Shown one piece after another: positions 18,064 through 28,215 of a stretch of 64,000 bases of DNA; the first letter of the stretch is position 1; the number at the start of each line of letters is the position of its first letter. Origin of the DNA: Streptococcus oralis Uo5 (lineage in GTDB: Bacteria > Bacillota > Bacilli > Lactobacillales > Streptococcaceae); contig NC_015291.1 in the NCBI RefSeq assembly GCF_000253155.1, forward strand, positions 1,769,001 to 1,833,000. Reading direction: 5' to 3'. Made by a program: the position numbers and the translations under genes. Under the pieces are notes generated by a model. That model ran no database searches and was not told the DNA's origin. It saw only the letters and a list, made by a program, of their open reading frames with translations.

Positions 18064-19710
18064 CTATTCATCCTGGATAGTGATATGGTAACGAACACCC
18101 TCTTGCTCAGCTGACTCTACACTGATTTGGTAGCGATCCCCAAAGTAGAGAACAAAGCGTTCGTGTACATTTACTATTCCAATTGATTGCCGCTCCCCAC
18201 TATAGCTTGCCTCGTGTTCAAAACTTCGTTGAGCTAATTTTTCTTGCAAGCTAGCTAGTTTCTCAGCGGGCATTCCTCGACCATTGTCTTCCACTAGGAT
18301 CTCAACGAAGCCTTGGCCCTTCAAGACTTTGATACTGATGACATTATCCGTTCTGCGATGGTCCACACCATGGGCAAAGTAGTTTTCTACTAATGGTTGG
18401 AGTGTAAATTTTGGAATCCTCATTTCTTCCAATTCTGGTGCAATCTTGAAACCATAGGCAATGGATTTAGGATAACGCACCATACAGAGATAGCTATATT
18501 TTCGGCAAAATTCCAACTCCTGCTTCAAGGTCGTTTCCCGCTCGTCGGAGATATTGTTGCGTAACAAGCTACTAAATTCATAGATAATATCTGCCAGTTC
18601 ATCCTGGCTTTCCATAACGGCATACATCCGTAAAAACTCCAGAGTATTGTACATAAAGTGAGGATTGATTTGAGCCTGCAGGGCTCGCATATTGGCATCC
18701 TTTTGACTGAGCTCTAGCTGATAGATATCGTGGATATTTTTTTCCAGGCGATCCAACATATCATTGGTTGTTTCTGCAATGAGAAGCAACTCTTGGTCTT
18801 TTTCAGAGGTATCGATTCGAAGGCCTTCTTTCCCTTGAGCAATCACCTCGATCGAATCTACTAGATCTACGACCTGCTTTTGGTAATTTGAAAAAGTCTG
18901 TCTAAGGGTCACGTACAAAATGATGATAAAGAGAATACTTAGCCCAATAATGACAGCTGAACTCGTCAAAGTTCCTGTAAGAACAAAATTTTTAGGAACA
19001 GCAACTCGAACCTGATAACCGTGAGAGGTAACACCTACAAACCAGTTTTCTCGCTCGGCTGATACCTTCTCCCCAATATGGAACATCTCGGTCTCAAAAG
19101 GCGAAGTTACTGTTACAGCCATTGGGATATGACCCCGAGTATTGTCAATAGCGCCATGTAAAACATCTGGGGATAGGGAGATATAAATCACTCCTAAATC
19201 CTTGTCAGACACAGGATCGGAAACGGGAATGGCAAAACTATTGGCTGTCGGCTTAAAACCCTCCGCAGGAATTTTCTCTCCACTACGTTTCTCTCTAGTC
19301 GAAACATAGACTTCCTTATAGTCCTGAAGAACAATGGCCACTCCAGTCACAAAATCATTCCGAACATATAGGTCATCAATATTTTCATACAGGGAAACCG
19401 AGATATAAGGCGAAGTTTTACGCTCTAATTGCCAATAGAAATAGTCTGGTGTGCTGAGACTGAAATACTTGTAAATCCCTTCGATGCGGGCCTGATTTTC
19501 AACCAAAGACTGAGCAAGTTGGGTTGACTCTCTGTGATAATATTCCACTTCACTCACTGTCCGAGTGGTCACACGTTCTGCAACCCTTTGGGCTTCTTTC
19601 TCACGCGAGTCCCAGTCAGCATACGAGAGCATAATCGCAAAACTGGCAATGACCACGATCATAACCAAACTATAAATCCGTAAAAGAGAGTGAAGCCAGA
19701 ACTGCTTCAT
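18064..19710 (-). CDS. Sensor histidine kinase, YesM type (TCS09 HK-like)
   Basis: 548 residues from the ATG at 19710, immediately after the yesL-like stop. An alternative in-frame ATG at 19734 would overlap that gene. Helix 1 (about 10-30) and helix 2 (about 240-260) enclose a large extracellular sensor region. A HAMP-like linker is followed by a His_kinase domain with ALQAQINPHFMYNTLEF carrying the phosphorylated His, and by the ATPase NGRGMP. YesM kinases pair with YesN regulators and usually sense carbohydrate or envelope signals. The gene is 11 bases upstream of the regulator gene. Confidence 0.9.
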   Translation of the reverse strand: MKQFWLHSLLRIYSLVMIVVIASFAIMLSYADWDSREKEAQRVAERVTTRTVSEVEYYHRESTQLAQSLVENQARIEGIYKYFSLSTPDYFYWQLERKTSPYISVSLYENIDDLYVRNDFVTGVAIVLQDYKEVYVSTREKRSGEKIPAEGFKPTANSFAIPVSDPVSDKDLGVIYISLSPDVLHGAIDNTRGHIPMAVTVTSPFETEMFHIGEKVSAERENWFVGVTSHGYQVRVAVPKNFVLTGTLTSSAVIIGLSILFIIILYVTLRQTFSNYQKQVVDLVDSIEVIAQGKEGLRIDTSEKDQELLLIAETTNDMLDRLEKNIHDIYQLELSQKDANMRALQAQINPHFMYNTLEFLRMYAVMESQDELADIIYEFSSLLRNNISDERETTLKQELEFCRKYSYLCMVRYPKSIAYGFKIAPELEEMRIPKFTLQPLVENYFAHGVDHRRTDNVISIKVLKGQGFVEILVEDNGRGMPAEKLASLQEKLAQRSFEHEASYSGERQSIGIVNVHERFVLYFGDRYQISVESAEQEGVRYHITIQDE

Positions 19711-19711
19711 T

Positions 19712-20326
19712 CTATTTTGTCGCCAATTTTTCATGGATACTTTCATAAATAGGTTCCAACATATCACTGATAAAGAAATGCCACATTCCAATTCCTACAA
19801 AAAAGAGCAAGGCAGGCATATAATAACCAACTCCTACAAGGAGAGCGGACCCGAGTAAAACCTTGGCAATCGCAGGTAAGCTCATAAAAATCCCGATAAG
19901 GGACAGTTTCAAGGTGTTTTGGTAGGATAAATCAAAGTACACCTGAAGTTTCAAGGAAACAGTATAGGCTAGAAAGACAAGAGCAACTACAAGGACATTG
20001 AGAAAGGTCGCTAAGAGGTGGAAAATCGTTTGGTGGGGCAATTGAACTAGAAGATACAAACCATAAACTAAGACAAGATCCACAAACACAAAACTATAGA
20101 AAGCCAGATTGCTCTTGACAAAATTGCTCTTATACAATTCCCAAGCTTCCTTCAAATGGTATGCTCGATAGGTATACCCATGCTCCGCATACAAACTCAT
20201 CAGAGTGGCACTAGCTGGTGCCAAACCAAAGACTACTCCTCCTGCTAGTGTTAATAGCCAGAAATAAGCCGTCGCCATCATTCCCAAAAAGATACGATTA
20301 AAGACGAATTCTAGAAATTTTCCCAT
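19712..20326 (-). CDS. YesL-like (DUF624) membrane protein
   Basis: 204 residues with about five or six transmembrane helices, GVVFGLAPASATLMSLY in the N-terminal third, and the length of DUF624/YesL proteins. It is the first gene of the yesL-kinase-regulator operon, and its stop abuts the kinase start. YesL-like proteins accompany YesM/YesN pairs near sugar transporters, and an accessory role in sensing is inferred. ATG at 20326 is preceded by AAGGAGAG. Confidence 0.85.
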   Translation of the reverse strand: MGKFLEFVFNRIFLGMMATAYFWLLTLAGGVVFGLAPASATLMSLYAEHGYTYRAYHLKEAWELYKSNFVKSNLAFYSFVFVDLVLVYGLYLLVQLPHQTIFHLLATFLNVLVVALVFLAYTVSLKLQVYFDLSYQNTLKLSLIGIFMSLPAIAKVLLGSALLVGVGYYMPALLFFVGIGMWHFFISDMLEPIYESIHEKLATK

Positions 20327-20459
20327 GCTACTCTCCTTAAACTAACGATGTAACTATTATATCATATTTCAAGCGTTTTCAAAAATATAGAACTCCCATT
20401 TACAATCCTCAAAAAGCATGATACAATTGGTTTTGTTAATTTGCATCAAGGAGATTCTC

Positions 20460-20768
20460 ATGAAGAAAAATATCTTAACCACCCTCTTGGCTGCCGTCCT
20501 CTACTTTCTCTGTGTAGGGATTGGAGTCTTCCTAGGACACCTGGTCGACCAAACAGGCAATATGTTCTACGCACCTGCCTTTTCTGCCCTTGTCGGTGGC
20601 AGTGTCTACATGCTTCTTTTGACGAAGGTCCCTCGTTTTGGCGCTATCACCACTCTAGGACTTTTTATGGCACTTTTCTTCCTAGCTAGCAAGCATGGCG
20701 CTGGTGCCTTTCTCCCAGGACTCGCCTGTGGTCTTGCAGCAGATGCCATCGCTCGACTCTTACCATAG
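20460..20768 (+). pseudogene. Truncated MptD-type ECF transporter S component
   Basis: 102 residues matching the N-terminal half of MptD-family integral membrane proteins, which run to about 185-190 residues. The family segments YAPAFSALVGGSVYMLLLTK and FLPGLACGLAADAIARL are present, but the frame stops at 20768, where full-length members continue with more helices. CAAGGAG precedes the ATG at 20460. The missing half coincides with a convergent open frame that runs antisense into this gene, so a deletion joined two genes near 20765. It is probably non-functional. Confidence 0.6.
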
Positions 20769-20902
20769 ATAGCTCCTGCAAATAAGAGAGAGAGGGCCAA
20801 AATATAGTAGTCCTTACGTTTTTCAAAAAAGTTTACCACAAAACCAATCAGTAAAACTACAGATAAGAGAAGGAAAAACTCATTCCCCTCGAAATAATTC
20901 AT
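20606..20902 (-). pseudogene. Small membrane protein gene with 3' end fused into antisense mptD
   Basis: The frame starts at ATG 20902 (AAGGAG ten bases before it) and encodes NYFEGNEFFLLLSVVLLIG then FFEKRKDYYILALSLLFAG, two convincing hydrophobic helices. After about residue 48 (position ~20760) the frame runs on into the antisense strand of mptD and becomes Arg/Ala/Pro-rich, unlike a natural C-terminus. I read it as the 5' part of a real small membrane protein whose end was replaced at a deletion junction. It could still make a 98-residue protein. Function unknown. Confidence 0.4.
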
Positions 20903-21035
20903 ACCAGCCAAACTCCTTTACATTATCATCCCTTCTATAGCAAACTTTCTGACTTGCTAATTGGGGACCTTTATTTATTATAGCATATTTCTAAAAAGAA
21001 GCTTTATCCTTCTTGCATTTCGGTGAGAAAACAAA

Positions 21036-21057
21036 AAGGAGTCTCTTTGAACTCCTT
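21036..21057 (-). terminator. Terminator of the methionine uptake operon
   Basis: AAGGAGT and ACTCCTT form the stem. On the minus strand it is followed by TTTTTG directly after the metI stop. Confidence 0.75.
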
Positions 21058-21061
21058 CCAT

Positions 21062-21754
21062 TTATTTATGACTTAATTTCTTGGTCAAGAAATCTCCCAA
21101 GAACTGGATCGTAAAGATAATCAAAATGATAATGATAGTCGCCAAGATGGTCACATCGTGATTGTAACGGTTAAATCCATAGGCAATGGCCACATTACCG
21201 ATACCACCAGCACCAACTGCTCCTGCCATAGCTGTTTCACCAACAAGGGAAATCAAGGTCACAGTCGTCACACGAATCAAATCTGGAAGACCTTCGGATA
21301 GGTAAACACCCACGATATCCCAGAAGGTCGCTCCGCTTGCTTGAGCCGCCTCAATGACACCACCATCCAGTTCAGCCAAGACCACCTGCACCTGACGGGC
21401 AAAGAAGGCAAAGACCGCAAAAGAAAGTGGGACAAGGGCTGCATTTGGCCCGATGCTCGTCTTGACGATTAAGTGAGACAGTGGCGACATGATTGCCAAG
21501 AGGATGATGAAAGGAACCGCGCGGAAAATGGAGGTAATCTTGTCTAAAATCCAAAAGATAACCTTATTTTCCAAAACACCACCTGGCGCTGTCAAGACGA
21601 GGAAAAGACCTGCCACCAGCCCCAAGAATCCTCCGATGATGAAGGAAAGAACTGTCATATAAAGAGTTAGGTAGATAGCCGTTCCCCAGCCTGCCTGACC
21701 AGCCCAGCCCATCTTGTAGACATTTGGTAAGTAAGTTTGAATCAACTCTGTCAT
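21062..21754 (-). CDS. metI: Methionine ABC transporter permease MetI
   Basis: 230 residues with about five or six transmembrane helices and a binding-protein-dependent permease signature (EAAQASGATFWDIV then PDLIRVTTVTLISL) that contacts the ATPase. Together with MetN and MetQ it imports L-methionine (MetNIQ family). The start is two bases downstream of the metN stop, so the genes are cotranscribed. The locus order metQ-M20 peptidase-metN-metI is that of pneumococcus-like genomes, which have one such system. Confidence 0.93.
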   Translation of the reverse strand: MTELIQTYLPNVYKMGWAGQAGWGTAIYLTLYMTVLSFIIGGFLGLVAGLFLVLTAPGGVLENKVIFWILDKITSIFRAVPFIILLAIMSPLSHLIVKTSIGPNAALVPLSFAVFAFFARQVQVVLAELDGGVIEAAQASGATFWDIVGVYLSEGLPDLIRVTTVTLISLVGETAMAGAVGAGGIGNVAIAYGFNRYNHDVTILATIIIILIIFTIQFLGDFLTKKLSHK

Positions 21755-21755
21755 T

Positions 21756-22817
21756 TTACTGTCCTCCCTTCAATACTTTTAACTGGACACCAGCCTGACG
21801 GATGGCTTCTTGAGCACCTGCCAGCGCTGCCTTTTCACCTGACAAGACCACAACCAATTCTCCAACAGGAGTGCCATCGAGAATTTCGATATTTCCATAG
21901 AGGATATTGGCCGTTACTTGGTAATGTTTGTACAATTCATTCAAAAGTGGTTCGTCTGTCGAAGCCCCTGCATACTTGAGCTGCACTAAGATACTGTTCT
22001 CAGATAAATGTTCTACGATTTCTTGCTTCTCAATCTTGACCATGGCTTCATCAATACCTGTAGCTGTTGAGATAAAGTCCTGTGTCAAAGGTTGTTTAGG
22101 ATCTGAGAAGATTTCAAGGACACTGCCCTCTTCAATCAAACGGCCATCCTGCATGACCGCCACACGATTAGCAATGTCTTTGACAATCTGCATTTCATGC
22201 GTAATCAAAACAACCGTCAAGCCTAATTTTTGGTTCAAATCTTGCAACAAGGACAAAATCTGCTTGGTTGTCTTAGGATCAAGGGCAGAAGTTGACTCAT
22301 CTGAAATCAAGATTTTTGGGTCATTTGCCAAGGCACGCGCAATGGCCACACGCTGTTTTTGACCTCCAGATAGTTGTGAAGGGTAGTTTTCAGCACGATC
22401 CGCCAAGCCAACCAAGTCCAACAACTTAGCTACTTTGGCTTTCTTTTCTTCCTTGCTGAGTCCAGAATGTTTAAGGGCAAAGGCCACATTCTCCTCGGCC
22501 GTTTTCTGGCTCATAAGATTAAAGTGTTGGAAAATCATCCCGATATCTTGACGTTTCCGACGTAACTGTTCCGCCGTCAAAGTGACCTTACCATCAAAAA
22601 TCACATCGTCATCAATGGTAATTTTCCCTGCAGATGGTTTTTGCAAGAGGTTAATCACCCGTACAAGGGTTGATTTCCCTGCTCCAGAATATCCAACGAT
22701 TCCGTAGATATCCCCTTCTTGGATGTGAATAGTCACATCCTTGACCGCTGTGATGGTTCTTTTCTTTTGGTGAAAGGTCACATCAATCTGATCTAACTTG
22801 ATAATATCTCTACTCAT
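21756..22817 (-). CDS. metN: Methionine ABC transporter ATPase MetN
   Basis: 353 residues. Walker [10 protein letters not shown] near 42, the Q-loop, the signature LSGGQKQR near 146 and Walker [12 protein letters not shown] are intact. The C-terminal NIL/ACT-like regulatory domain (about 270-350) is what lets methionine inhibit transport in MetN proteins. The start overlaps the end of the M20 peptidase gene by eight bases, so translation is probably coupled. Confidence 0.94.
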   Translation of the reverse strand: MSRDIIKLDQIDVTFHQKKRTITAVKDVTIHIQEGDIYGIVGYSGAGKSTLVRVINLLQKPSAGKITIDDDVIFDGKVTLTAEQLRRKRQDIGMIFQHFNLMSQKTAEENVAFALKHSGLSKEEKKAKVAKLLDLVGLADRAENYPSQLSGGQKQRVAIARALANDPKILISDESTSALDPKTTKQILSLLQDLNQKLGLTVVLITHEMQIVKDIANRVAVMQDGRLIEEGSVLEIFSDPKQPLTQDFISTATGIDEAMVKIEKQEIVEHLSENSILVQLKYAGASTDEPLLNELYKHYQVTANILYGNIEILDGTPVGELVVVLSGEKAALAGAQEAIRQAGVQLKVLKGGQ

Positions 22818-24183
22818 AGCTTCTAATCAGCTCCTCTACTAATTCAATATGGGTGTAGTAATCGGCGATTCGCACATTTTCATCTCCACCGTGGTCTCGA
22901 CTATTGGCATTTCCTAGACCGAAGGCCACCATTGGTACCTCTAGGGCATCAAAGACCGTATGCATAGGTCCTGTCCCCGCTGTGGTCGGCAAGACTGAGA
23001 CGCCCTGTGGATAGAATTTCTTGGCCAACTCGATCACATTGAGAATGGCCGGCGCGCTCATATCGCTTCGATAACTCATCTCTCCCAAGGTATAGTATAA
23101 TTCTACCTTATCAAAGCCATTTTTGTCTAGCTGTTTCCGAATTTTTTCCAGAACATCATGCGGTTCTAGACCAGGAACCAAACGAACCTCTAGCTTAGCA
23201 CTGGCTTCTGCTGGCAAAATAGTTTTAACCCCTTGCCCTTGATAACCTGACTGAATCCCTTCGATATTAAGGGCTGGCTCAAAAAAGAAACGTTTTAGAA
23301 AGGCTGCACGATCCTCTTGTAAGAGAGGTAATTCCAAACCATAAATGCGACTAATTTCCTCTGGATTGCGTTGGGCATAGGTATCTACCAAGGCTAGTTC
23401 TCGTTCATTTGGCCCTTGAACATCCTCGTACAAGCCTTCTACCAAGATACGTCCATCTGCGGCACGTAGGCTACTTAAGGCCTGGATAAGATACCACGGT
23501 GCTGACTCCACGACACCACCATAACTCGAGTGGATATCCACATCCGCACTCTTCACCTTAGCATCAAAGGTCACAATCCCCTTGTTTCCACCAGAAATTT
23601 CTAACTGTTCCAAGGCATTTTTGGTTCCTTGTTCCCAGACCAACAAATCCGCCCCACGGAGTTTGTCCGCGTGTTTCTCTAAATACTTATCTAGATCCAT
23701 GGAAGCAGATTCCTCTGCCCCTTCCATGATAAAGCTGATATTGACAGGCAGGTCATCATGGTGCTGCATATACTTTCTCAAAGCACTCAAACGAGCTGTG
23801 ATGTGGCCTTTGTCGTCGTCAACCCCACGCCCATACATAAAGCCATTTCGCACAGAAAGGGTAAAAGGATTCTCTGTCCACACCTGGTCGCCATCCGCTG
23901 GCACGGTGTCATAGTGATTATAGAAGATCAAGGTCTTGGCATCCGGACGCGAACTCTTGAAATGCGCCATGACAAAGGGAGCCGTGTAGCTCTCATCAAT
24001 CTCCACTTCAGCCCCCACACGCTTGAAAATCTCACCCAGATAGTTTGCGACTTCCTTGAGTCCAACCTGCTGGGCAAAGACGGATTTCTTGGAAATTAAG
24101 GTGCGTAAGACTTCGAAATAATGTTGGGCCACATGATCCTTCTCAAATTTTTCAATCTGCTCTTGTTCGCTAGGAAAAACCAT
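22810..24183 (-). CDS. M20 family metallopeptidase (dipeptidase-like)
   Basis: 457 residues from MVFPSEQEQ. Metal ligands are visible: His in [10 protein letters not shown] near 84, Asp in [10 protein letters not shown] near 115, the catalytic Glu-Glu in MEGAEES near 149, and a C-terminal His in [11 protein letters not shown]. It hydrolyses small peptides, probably in the cytoplasm, as there is no signal sequence. Its place between metQ and metN suggests it frees methionine from imported dipeptides or acts on an N-acyl methionine derivative; this is inference from context. The start at 24183 has an AGAAAGAGAGAAA site; the longer frame lacks one. Confidence 0.85.
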   Translation of the reverse strand: MVFPSEQEQIEKFEKDHVAQHYFEVLRTLISKKSVFAQQVGLKEVANYLGEIFKRVGAEVEIDESYTAPFVMAHFKSSRPDAKTLIFYNHYDTVPADGDQVWTENPFTLSVRNGFMYGRGVDDDKGHITARLSALRKYMQHHDDLPVNISFIMEGAEESASMDLDKYLEKHADKLRGADLLVWEQGTKNALEQLEISGGNKGIVTFDAKVKSADVDIHSSYGGVVESAPWYLIQALSSLRAADGRILVEGLYEDVQGPNERELALVDTYAQRNPEEISRIYGLELPLLQEDRAAFLKRFFFEPALNIEGIQSGYQGQGVKTILPAEASAKLEVRLVPGLEPHDVLEKIRKQLDKNGFDKVELYYTLGEMSYRSDMSAPAILNVIELAKKFYPQGVSVLPTTAGTGPMHTVFDALEVPMVAFGLGNANSRDHGGDENVRIADYYTHIELVEELIRSYE

Positions 24184-24266
24184 TTTCTCTCTCTTTCTAC
24201 TACGTACTTGTGTCTTCAGAACGACCACAAGTGCCTCTTTAAAATCAACTCTCTATACAAAAGTAA

Positions 24267-24290
24267 GAGGTGGAAACTCTCTCCCACCTC
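24267..24290 (-). terminator. Weak hairpin between metQ and the peptidase gene
   Basis: GAGGTGG pairs with CCACCTC. The minus-strand downstream sequence is only moderately T-rich, so partial termination is likely, giving more MetQ than MetN/MetI. Confidence 0.5.
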
Positions 24291-24301
24291 CCTGTGTCTT
24301 A

Positions 24302-25156
24302 TTACCAAACTGGTTGGTCCAAACCGTCTGATGTTTCTTCGATAACTTTTTTCACTTCATCAGTGTGGTAAGCTGCGATAATTTTCTTGATAGCATCAGC
24401 CTTAGGTGATGATTCCCAATCTTTTTTCGCAACAATGATGTTGTACCATTGTTTTGAGTTTTCATCAGCTTGTTCTTTGAAGAGTGCTTTCTTGTAGTCC
24501 AATTTTGCTTCTGTAACGAAGGTATTGTTTACAACGGCAGCATCAACTGATGACAATGAACGAGCTGTTTGGCTAGCGTCCAATTCAGTAATCTTCAAGT
24601 TCTTTGGATTTTCTGTGATATTAGCAACTGTTGCAAGGGCAGTTCCAGAAACATCCAATTTGATCAAACCAGCTGATTGAAGCAAGTAAAGTGCACGACT
24701 TTCGTTTGTTGCATCGTTTGGTACGGCGATTTCACCGTTATCTGGGATTTCTTCCACTTTGGTGTACTTGTTTTCTTCCCCATTTTTACCTGAGTAAAGG
24801 CGGATTGGTGAGATGTAGGTATCTGCAATCGCTACAAGATCTTTCCCGTTTTCTTTGTTCCAGTTGTTCAAGAAGTTGTAGTGTTGGAAAGCATTCAAGT
24901 CTACTTCGCCATCAGCAGTTGCCTTGTTTGGTTGTGAATAATCTGTGAACTCTGTGAATTCCAATTTAATTCCATCTTTTTCAACCAATTCTTGGATTTT
25001 ATCCCAACGCGCTTCTTCAGAACCGCTACGGTTAACTGTTGCAATTTTGACAACTGTTTCGTTGTCTGCTTTCTTTTCTGAATTTCCGCAAGCTGCAAGA
25101 GCCAAACCTGCAACTGTAGCAAGAGCTGCTACACCGAGCCATTTTTTAATTTTCAT
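24302..25156 (-). CDS. metQ: Methionine-binding lipoprotein MetQ
   Basis: 284 residues. The signal peptide ends in a lipobox LALAAC (Cys about residue 22), so it is anchored on the outer membrane face. The NlpA/MetQ domain follows, with the family start VVKIATVNRSGSEEARWDKI. It delivers methionine to MetNI. The start at 25156 follows AAAGGAGAAAG. A palindromic MET box lies 84-100 bases upstream, so methionine-responsive control by an MtaR-type LysR regulator is expected. Confidence 0.93.
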   Translation of the reverse strand: MKIKKWLGVAALATVAGLALAACGNSEKKADNETVVKIATVNRSGSEEARWDKIQELVEKDGIKLEFTEFTDYSQPNKATADGEVDLNAFQHYNFLNNWNKENGKDLVAIADTYISPIRLYSGKNGEENKYTKVEEIPDNGEIAVPNDATNESRALYLLQSAGLIKLDVSGTALATVANITENPKNLKITELDASQTARSLSSVDAAVVNNTFVTEAKLDYKKALFKEQADENSKQWYNIIVAKKDWESSPKADAIKKIIAAYHTDEVKKVIEETSDGLDQPVW

Positions 25157-25239
25157 GATTCTTTCTCCTTTAAAAATAATACCGTAATAGTATCTCATAC
25201 TTTATTTGAATTAGCAAATTGTTATTAGATAGGCAGACA

Positions 25240-25256
25240 TATAGTTTGAAACTATA
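25240..25256. promoter_or_regulatory. MET box (MtaR-type operator) upstream of metQ
   Basis: TATAGTTTGAAACTATA is a perfect 8+8 palindrome around one base and matches the streptococcal MET-box motif of LysR-type MtaR/MetR regulators as I know it. It lies upstream of metQ on its promoter side. Confidence 0.75.
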
Positions 25257-25270
25257 TACCTGAAAATTGA

Positions 25271-25304
25271 GAAATCATCCGTCTTTCTCAGACTGGATGA
25301 TTTC
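25271..25304 (-). terminator. Terminator after the amino-acid binding lipoprotein gene
   Basis: GAAATCATCC-GTCT pairs with AGAC-t-GGATGATTTC, a long stem with one bulge right after the stop at 25311. It separates this gene from the MET-box-controlled metQ unit. Confidence 0.75.
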
Positions 25305-25310
25305 ATACGA

Positions 25311-26186
<876 letters not shown>

Positions 26187-26256
26187 TTAACAGAAAATAT
26201 TTTTTTTCGCCATTATATGATATCTATCTCGGTGATAGGTTTTTTTTATGGCTGTT

Positions 26257-26580
26257 TTAAAAAACCAGACGCAAGACTGCAATCAAGACTACCCCAAAAA
26301 GAACCGTACCTACTAGATTGCGGTAGCGAAAGGCTACCCAAGCCGTTGGAAAGACTGCTAAAAAGTCCAGCCATTTGATTTGAGGAAGACTGCCAACTTT
26401 GCCAGTCACTACGCTTGAAAGAATCAAGGCAAAGATAATGGAAACAGGCAAAAACTTCAAAAACCGCTCGACGATAGCTGGCAAGCCCTTGTACTTAACC
26501 AAGATGAAGGGAATCATACGGGGAATCCAAGTCACTAGGCCTGAAAAGATAACGGCTAACAAAAGATATTTACTGACCAT
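26257..26580 (-). CDS. azlD: AzlD-family branched-chain amino acid export subunit
   Basis: 107 residues with four hydrophobic helices, the size of AzlD. GLVTWIPRMIPFIL near the N-terminus is typical. With AzlC it forms a two-component exporter for branched-chain amino acids and analogues in characterised systems such as B. subtilis azlCD and Corynebacterium brnFE. The start overlaps the azlC end by 11 bases, which indicates coupling. Confidence 0.85.
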   Translation of the reverse strand: MVSKYLLLAVIFSGLVTWIPRMIPFILVKYKGLPAIVERFLKFLPVSIIFALILSSVVTGKVGSLPQIKWLDFLAVFPTAWVAFRYRNLVGTVLFGVVLIAVLRLVF

Positions 26581-27265
26581 CTAAGACCACCCCCATGGTA
26601 CAACCTAGCAAGGTCGCAAACAGAACAGCTAGCGACTGAGACACTACTGTCAAGAGCAAAAAGAAAGACACCGCAACAACGGCTAGGATCCGCAGCAGAT
26701 TCCGTACAGGAACCCGTCTTTGCATAATCTGAAATTGTGAAGTAAAAATTCCGATAAACATCCCAACAAGGGCAAAGTCTAATCCAAAGACTTCAGGATT
26801 TGGCAGAAGCCCACCTAAAGCTGTCCCCGCCACTGTCCCAATAAACCAGGCTACATAACTATTGAGATTGTTCCCGTGCATCCACATGGGATGAACCTTG
26901 TCTGTATGGGCTAATTCTCCCATCAAAACCCCATAGGTCTCATCTGTCAGGAGACTGGACATGCCGATATTTTGCCAGAGACTAGTATGACGGAAATAAG
27001 TCGATGCATGCAAGCTCAGCAAAAAGAGTCGCAAGTTGATCAAAAAGACCGTCATAGCAATAGCTGCCACAGGCGCTTGGACCGCAATCAGTGCCAACAT
27101 GGCAAACTGGGCGCTCCCAGCATAAACAAAGAGGCTCATCAAGCCCATCTCAACAGGTGTCACATAGGGCGCACCGATAATCCCACAAGCCAGACCAATA
27201 CTGACATAGCCAAGGGCAGTCGGCATGGCTGCCTGTACACCTTCCCAAAATCCTTTTTCTTTCAT
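26570..27265 (-). CDS. azlC: AzlC-family branched-chain amino acid export protein
   Basis: 231 residues with about six helices. The N-terminal AAMPTALGYVSIGLACGIIG and the internal YAGSAQFAMLAL, then LTDETYGVLM, are AzlC signatures. The start at 27265 is chosen because the earlier in-frame ATG contributes its AGGAGAAGG to the ribosome site. It forms a pair with azlD. No Lrp/AzlB-type regulator is next to it. Confidence 0.88.
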   Translation of the reverse strand: MKEKGFWEGVQAAMPTALGYVSIGLACGIIGAPYVTPVEMGLMSLFVYAGSAQFAMLALIAVQAPVAAIAMTVFLINLRLFLLSLHASTYFRHTSLWQNIGMSSLLTDETYGVLMGELAHTDKVHPMWMHGNNLNSYVAWFIGTVAGTALGGLLPNPEVFGLDFALVGMFIGIFTSQFQIMQRRVPVRNLLRILAVVAVSFFLLLTVVSQSLAVLFATLLGCTMGVVLDGQ

Positions 27266-27402
27266 CCTTCTCCTCATATTCTCTCCAATTGAGGCTGTTC
27301 ATCATCACAGCCACAGCACGGACTATTATAACATATTCAGGAATGAGAAAAAAGTTTCGGAATCGAAACTAAGTGCTAGCAAAAAGTGCTGAAGAGGAAG
27401 CA

Positions 27403-28011
27403 TCATGGATACATGAGAAATTGATCCACTCGGATAGTATACTTATCGATTTCTGTGTCTGTAGCATATTTATTTTCTGTTGGATAGACATCGATCCAGA
27501 GTTCCCACTGTTGTCCTTTTAACTTGACCTTGTAGCGATAACCGTCATCATAGAGGCCTACTGTATCAGTTGTCATGGACTGGTAATCTGGAAGAGCTTC
27601 AATTTCTTTTTTTATAGTCTGGGATAGATTGTTGAGCACTACTTGTTGCTCCCCTTTTGAAGCTACAGGAATATGAGCTGTCGCTTCCTCCAAGCGATGC
27701 GATTTTGAAAATGTGAATCTTACTCGACCTGCAAGGCCCTTCAAAGAAATATTTTCATAATCATAGAAAAGGCGGCCTGTTTTATAGAAATAAGGGTCTT
27801 CTGCACGCCAAGTATCGCGATAAGCCATTTCCTCTTCTTCCACCACTTGGCTAGCCTCTCCAAATACTTCTTCAAAGGATTTAACAGGCATACCGAAAGA
27901 AAGGGATTCAAACCAGACCAGTTGCGTCTTTTTGATATGATGGCAAGCTGATAAAAGCATGAGTAAAGCTCCAAGAGCAAGTAAACTACTAATTATTTTT
28001 GTAATTTTCAT
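27403..28011 (-). CDS. Lipoprotein of unknown function
   Basis: 202 residues from MKITKIISS. The signal peptide ends in LLSAC, a lipobox, with Cys about residue 23. The mature part contains FESLSFGMPVKSFEEVFGEA, which resembles the paired-helix start of SmpA/BLIP-like lipoproteins, followed by a beta-rich region. I cannot name the family. An upstream in-frame start at 28026 is possible; neither has a strong ribosome site, which lowers certainty of the start. No operon partner is apparent. Confidence 0.65.
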   Translation of the reverse strand: MKITKIISSLLALGALLMLLSACHHIKKTQLVWFESLSFGMPVKSFEEVFGEASQVVEEEEMAYRDTWRAEDPYFYKTGRLFYDYENISLKGLAGRVRFTFSKSHRLEEATAHIPVASKGEQQVVLNNLSQTIKKEIEALPDYQSMTTDTVGLYDDGYRYKVKLKGQQWELWIDVYPTENKYATDTEIDKYTIRVDQFLMYP

Positions 28012-28143
28012 ATATCTACTATACAAGAAAAGTCTCAGACTGACAAACTTTGGATTTTCCGATTACATTTTGAGATTTGTTCTCTGAATTATGAGGAAAC
28101 AAAGGACTAATCAAAAATTAGTAACAGACAGTCAAAATAAAAA

Positions 28144-28163
28144 AAGACTGAAAAAACAGTCTT
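28144..28163 (-). terminator. Terminator of the CPBP protease gene
   Basis: AAGACTG and CAGTCTT flank a six-base loop. On the minus strand it is followed by TTTTTTATTTTG. Confidence 0.85.
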
Positions 28164-28215
28164 ATTTATAATACTTAGCTAGTCAGTTCTTTTGTTTTTA
28201 TGATTGGCAGAAACT

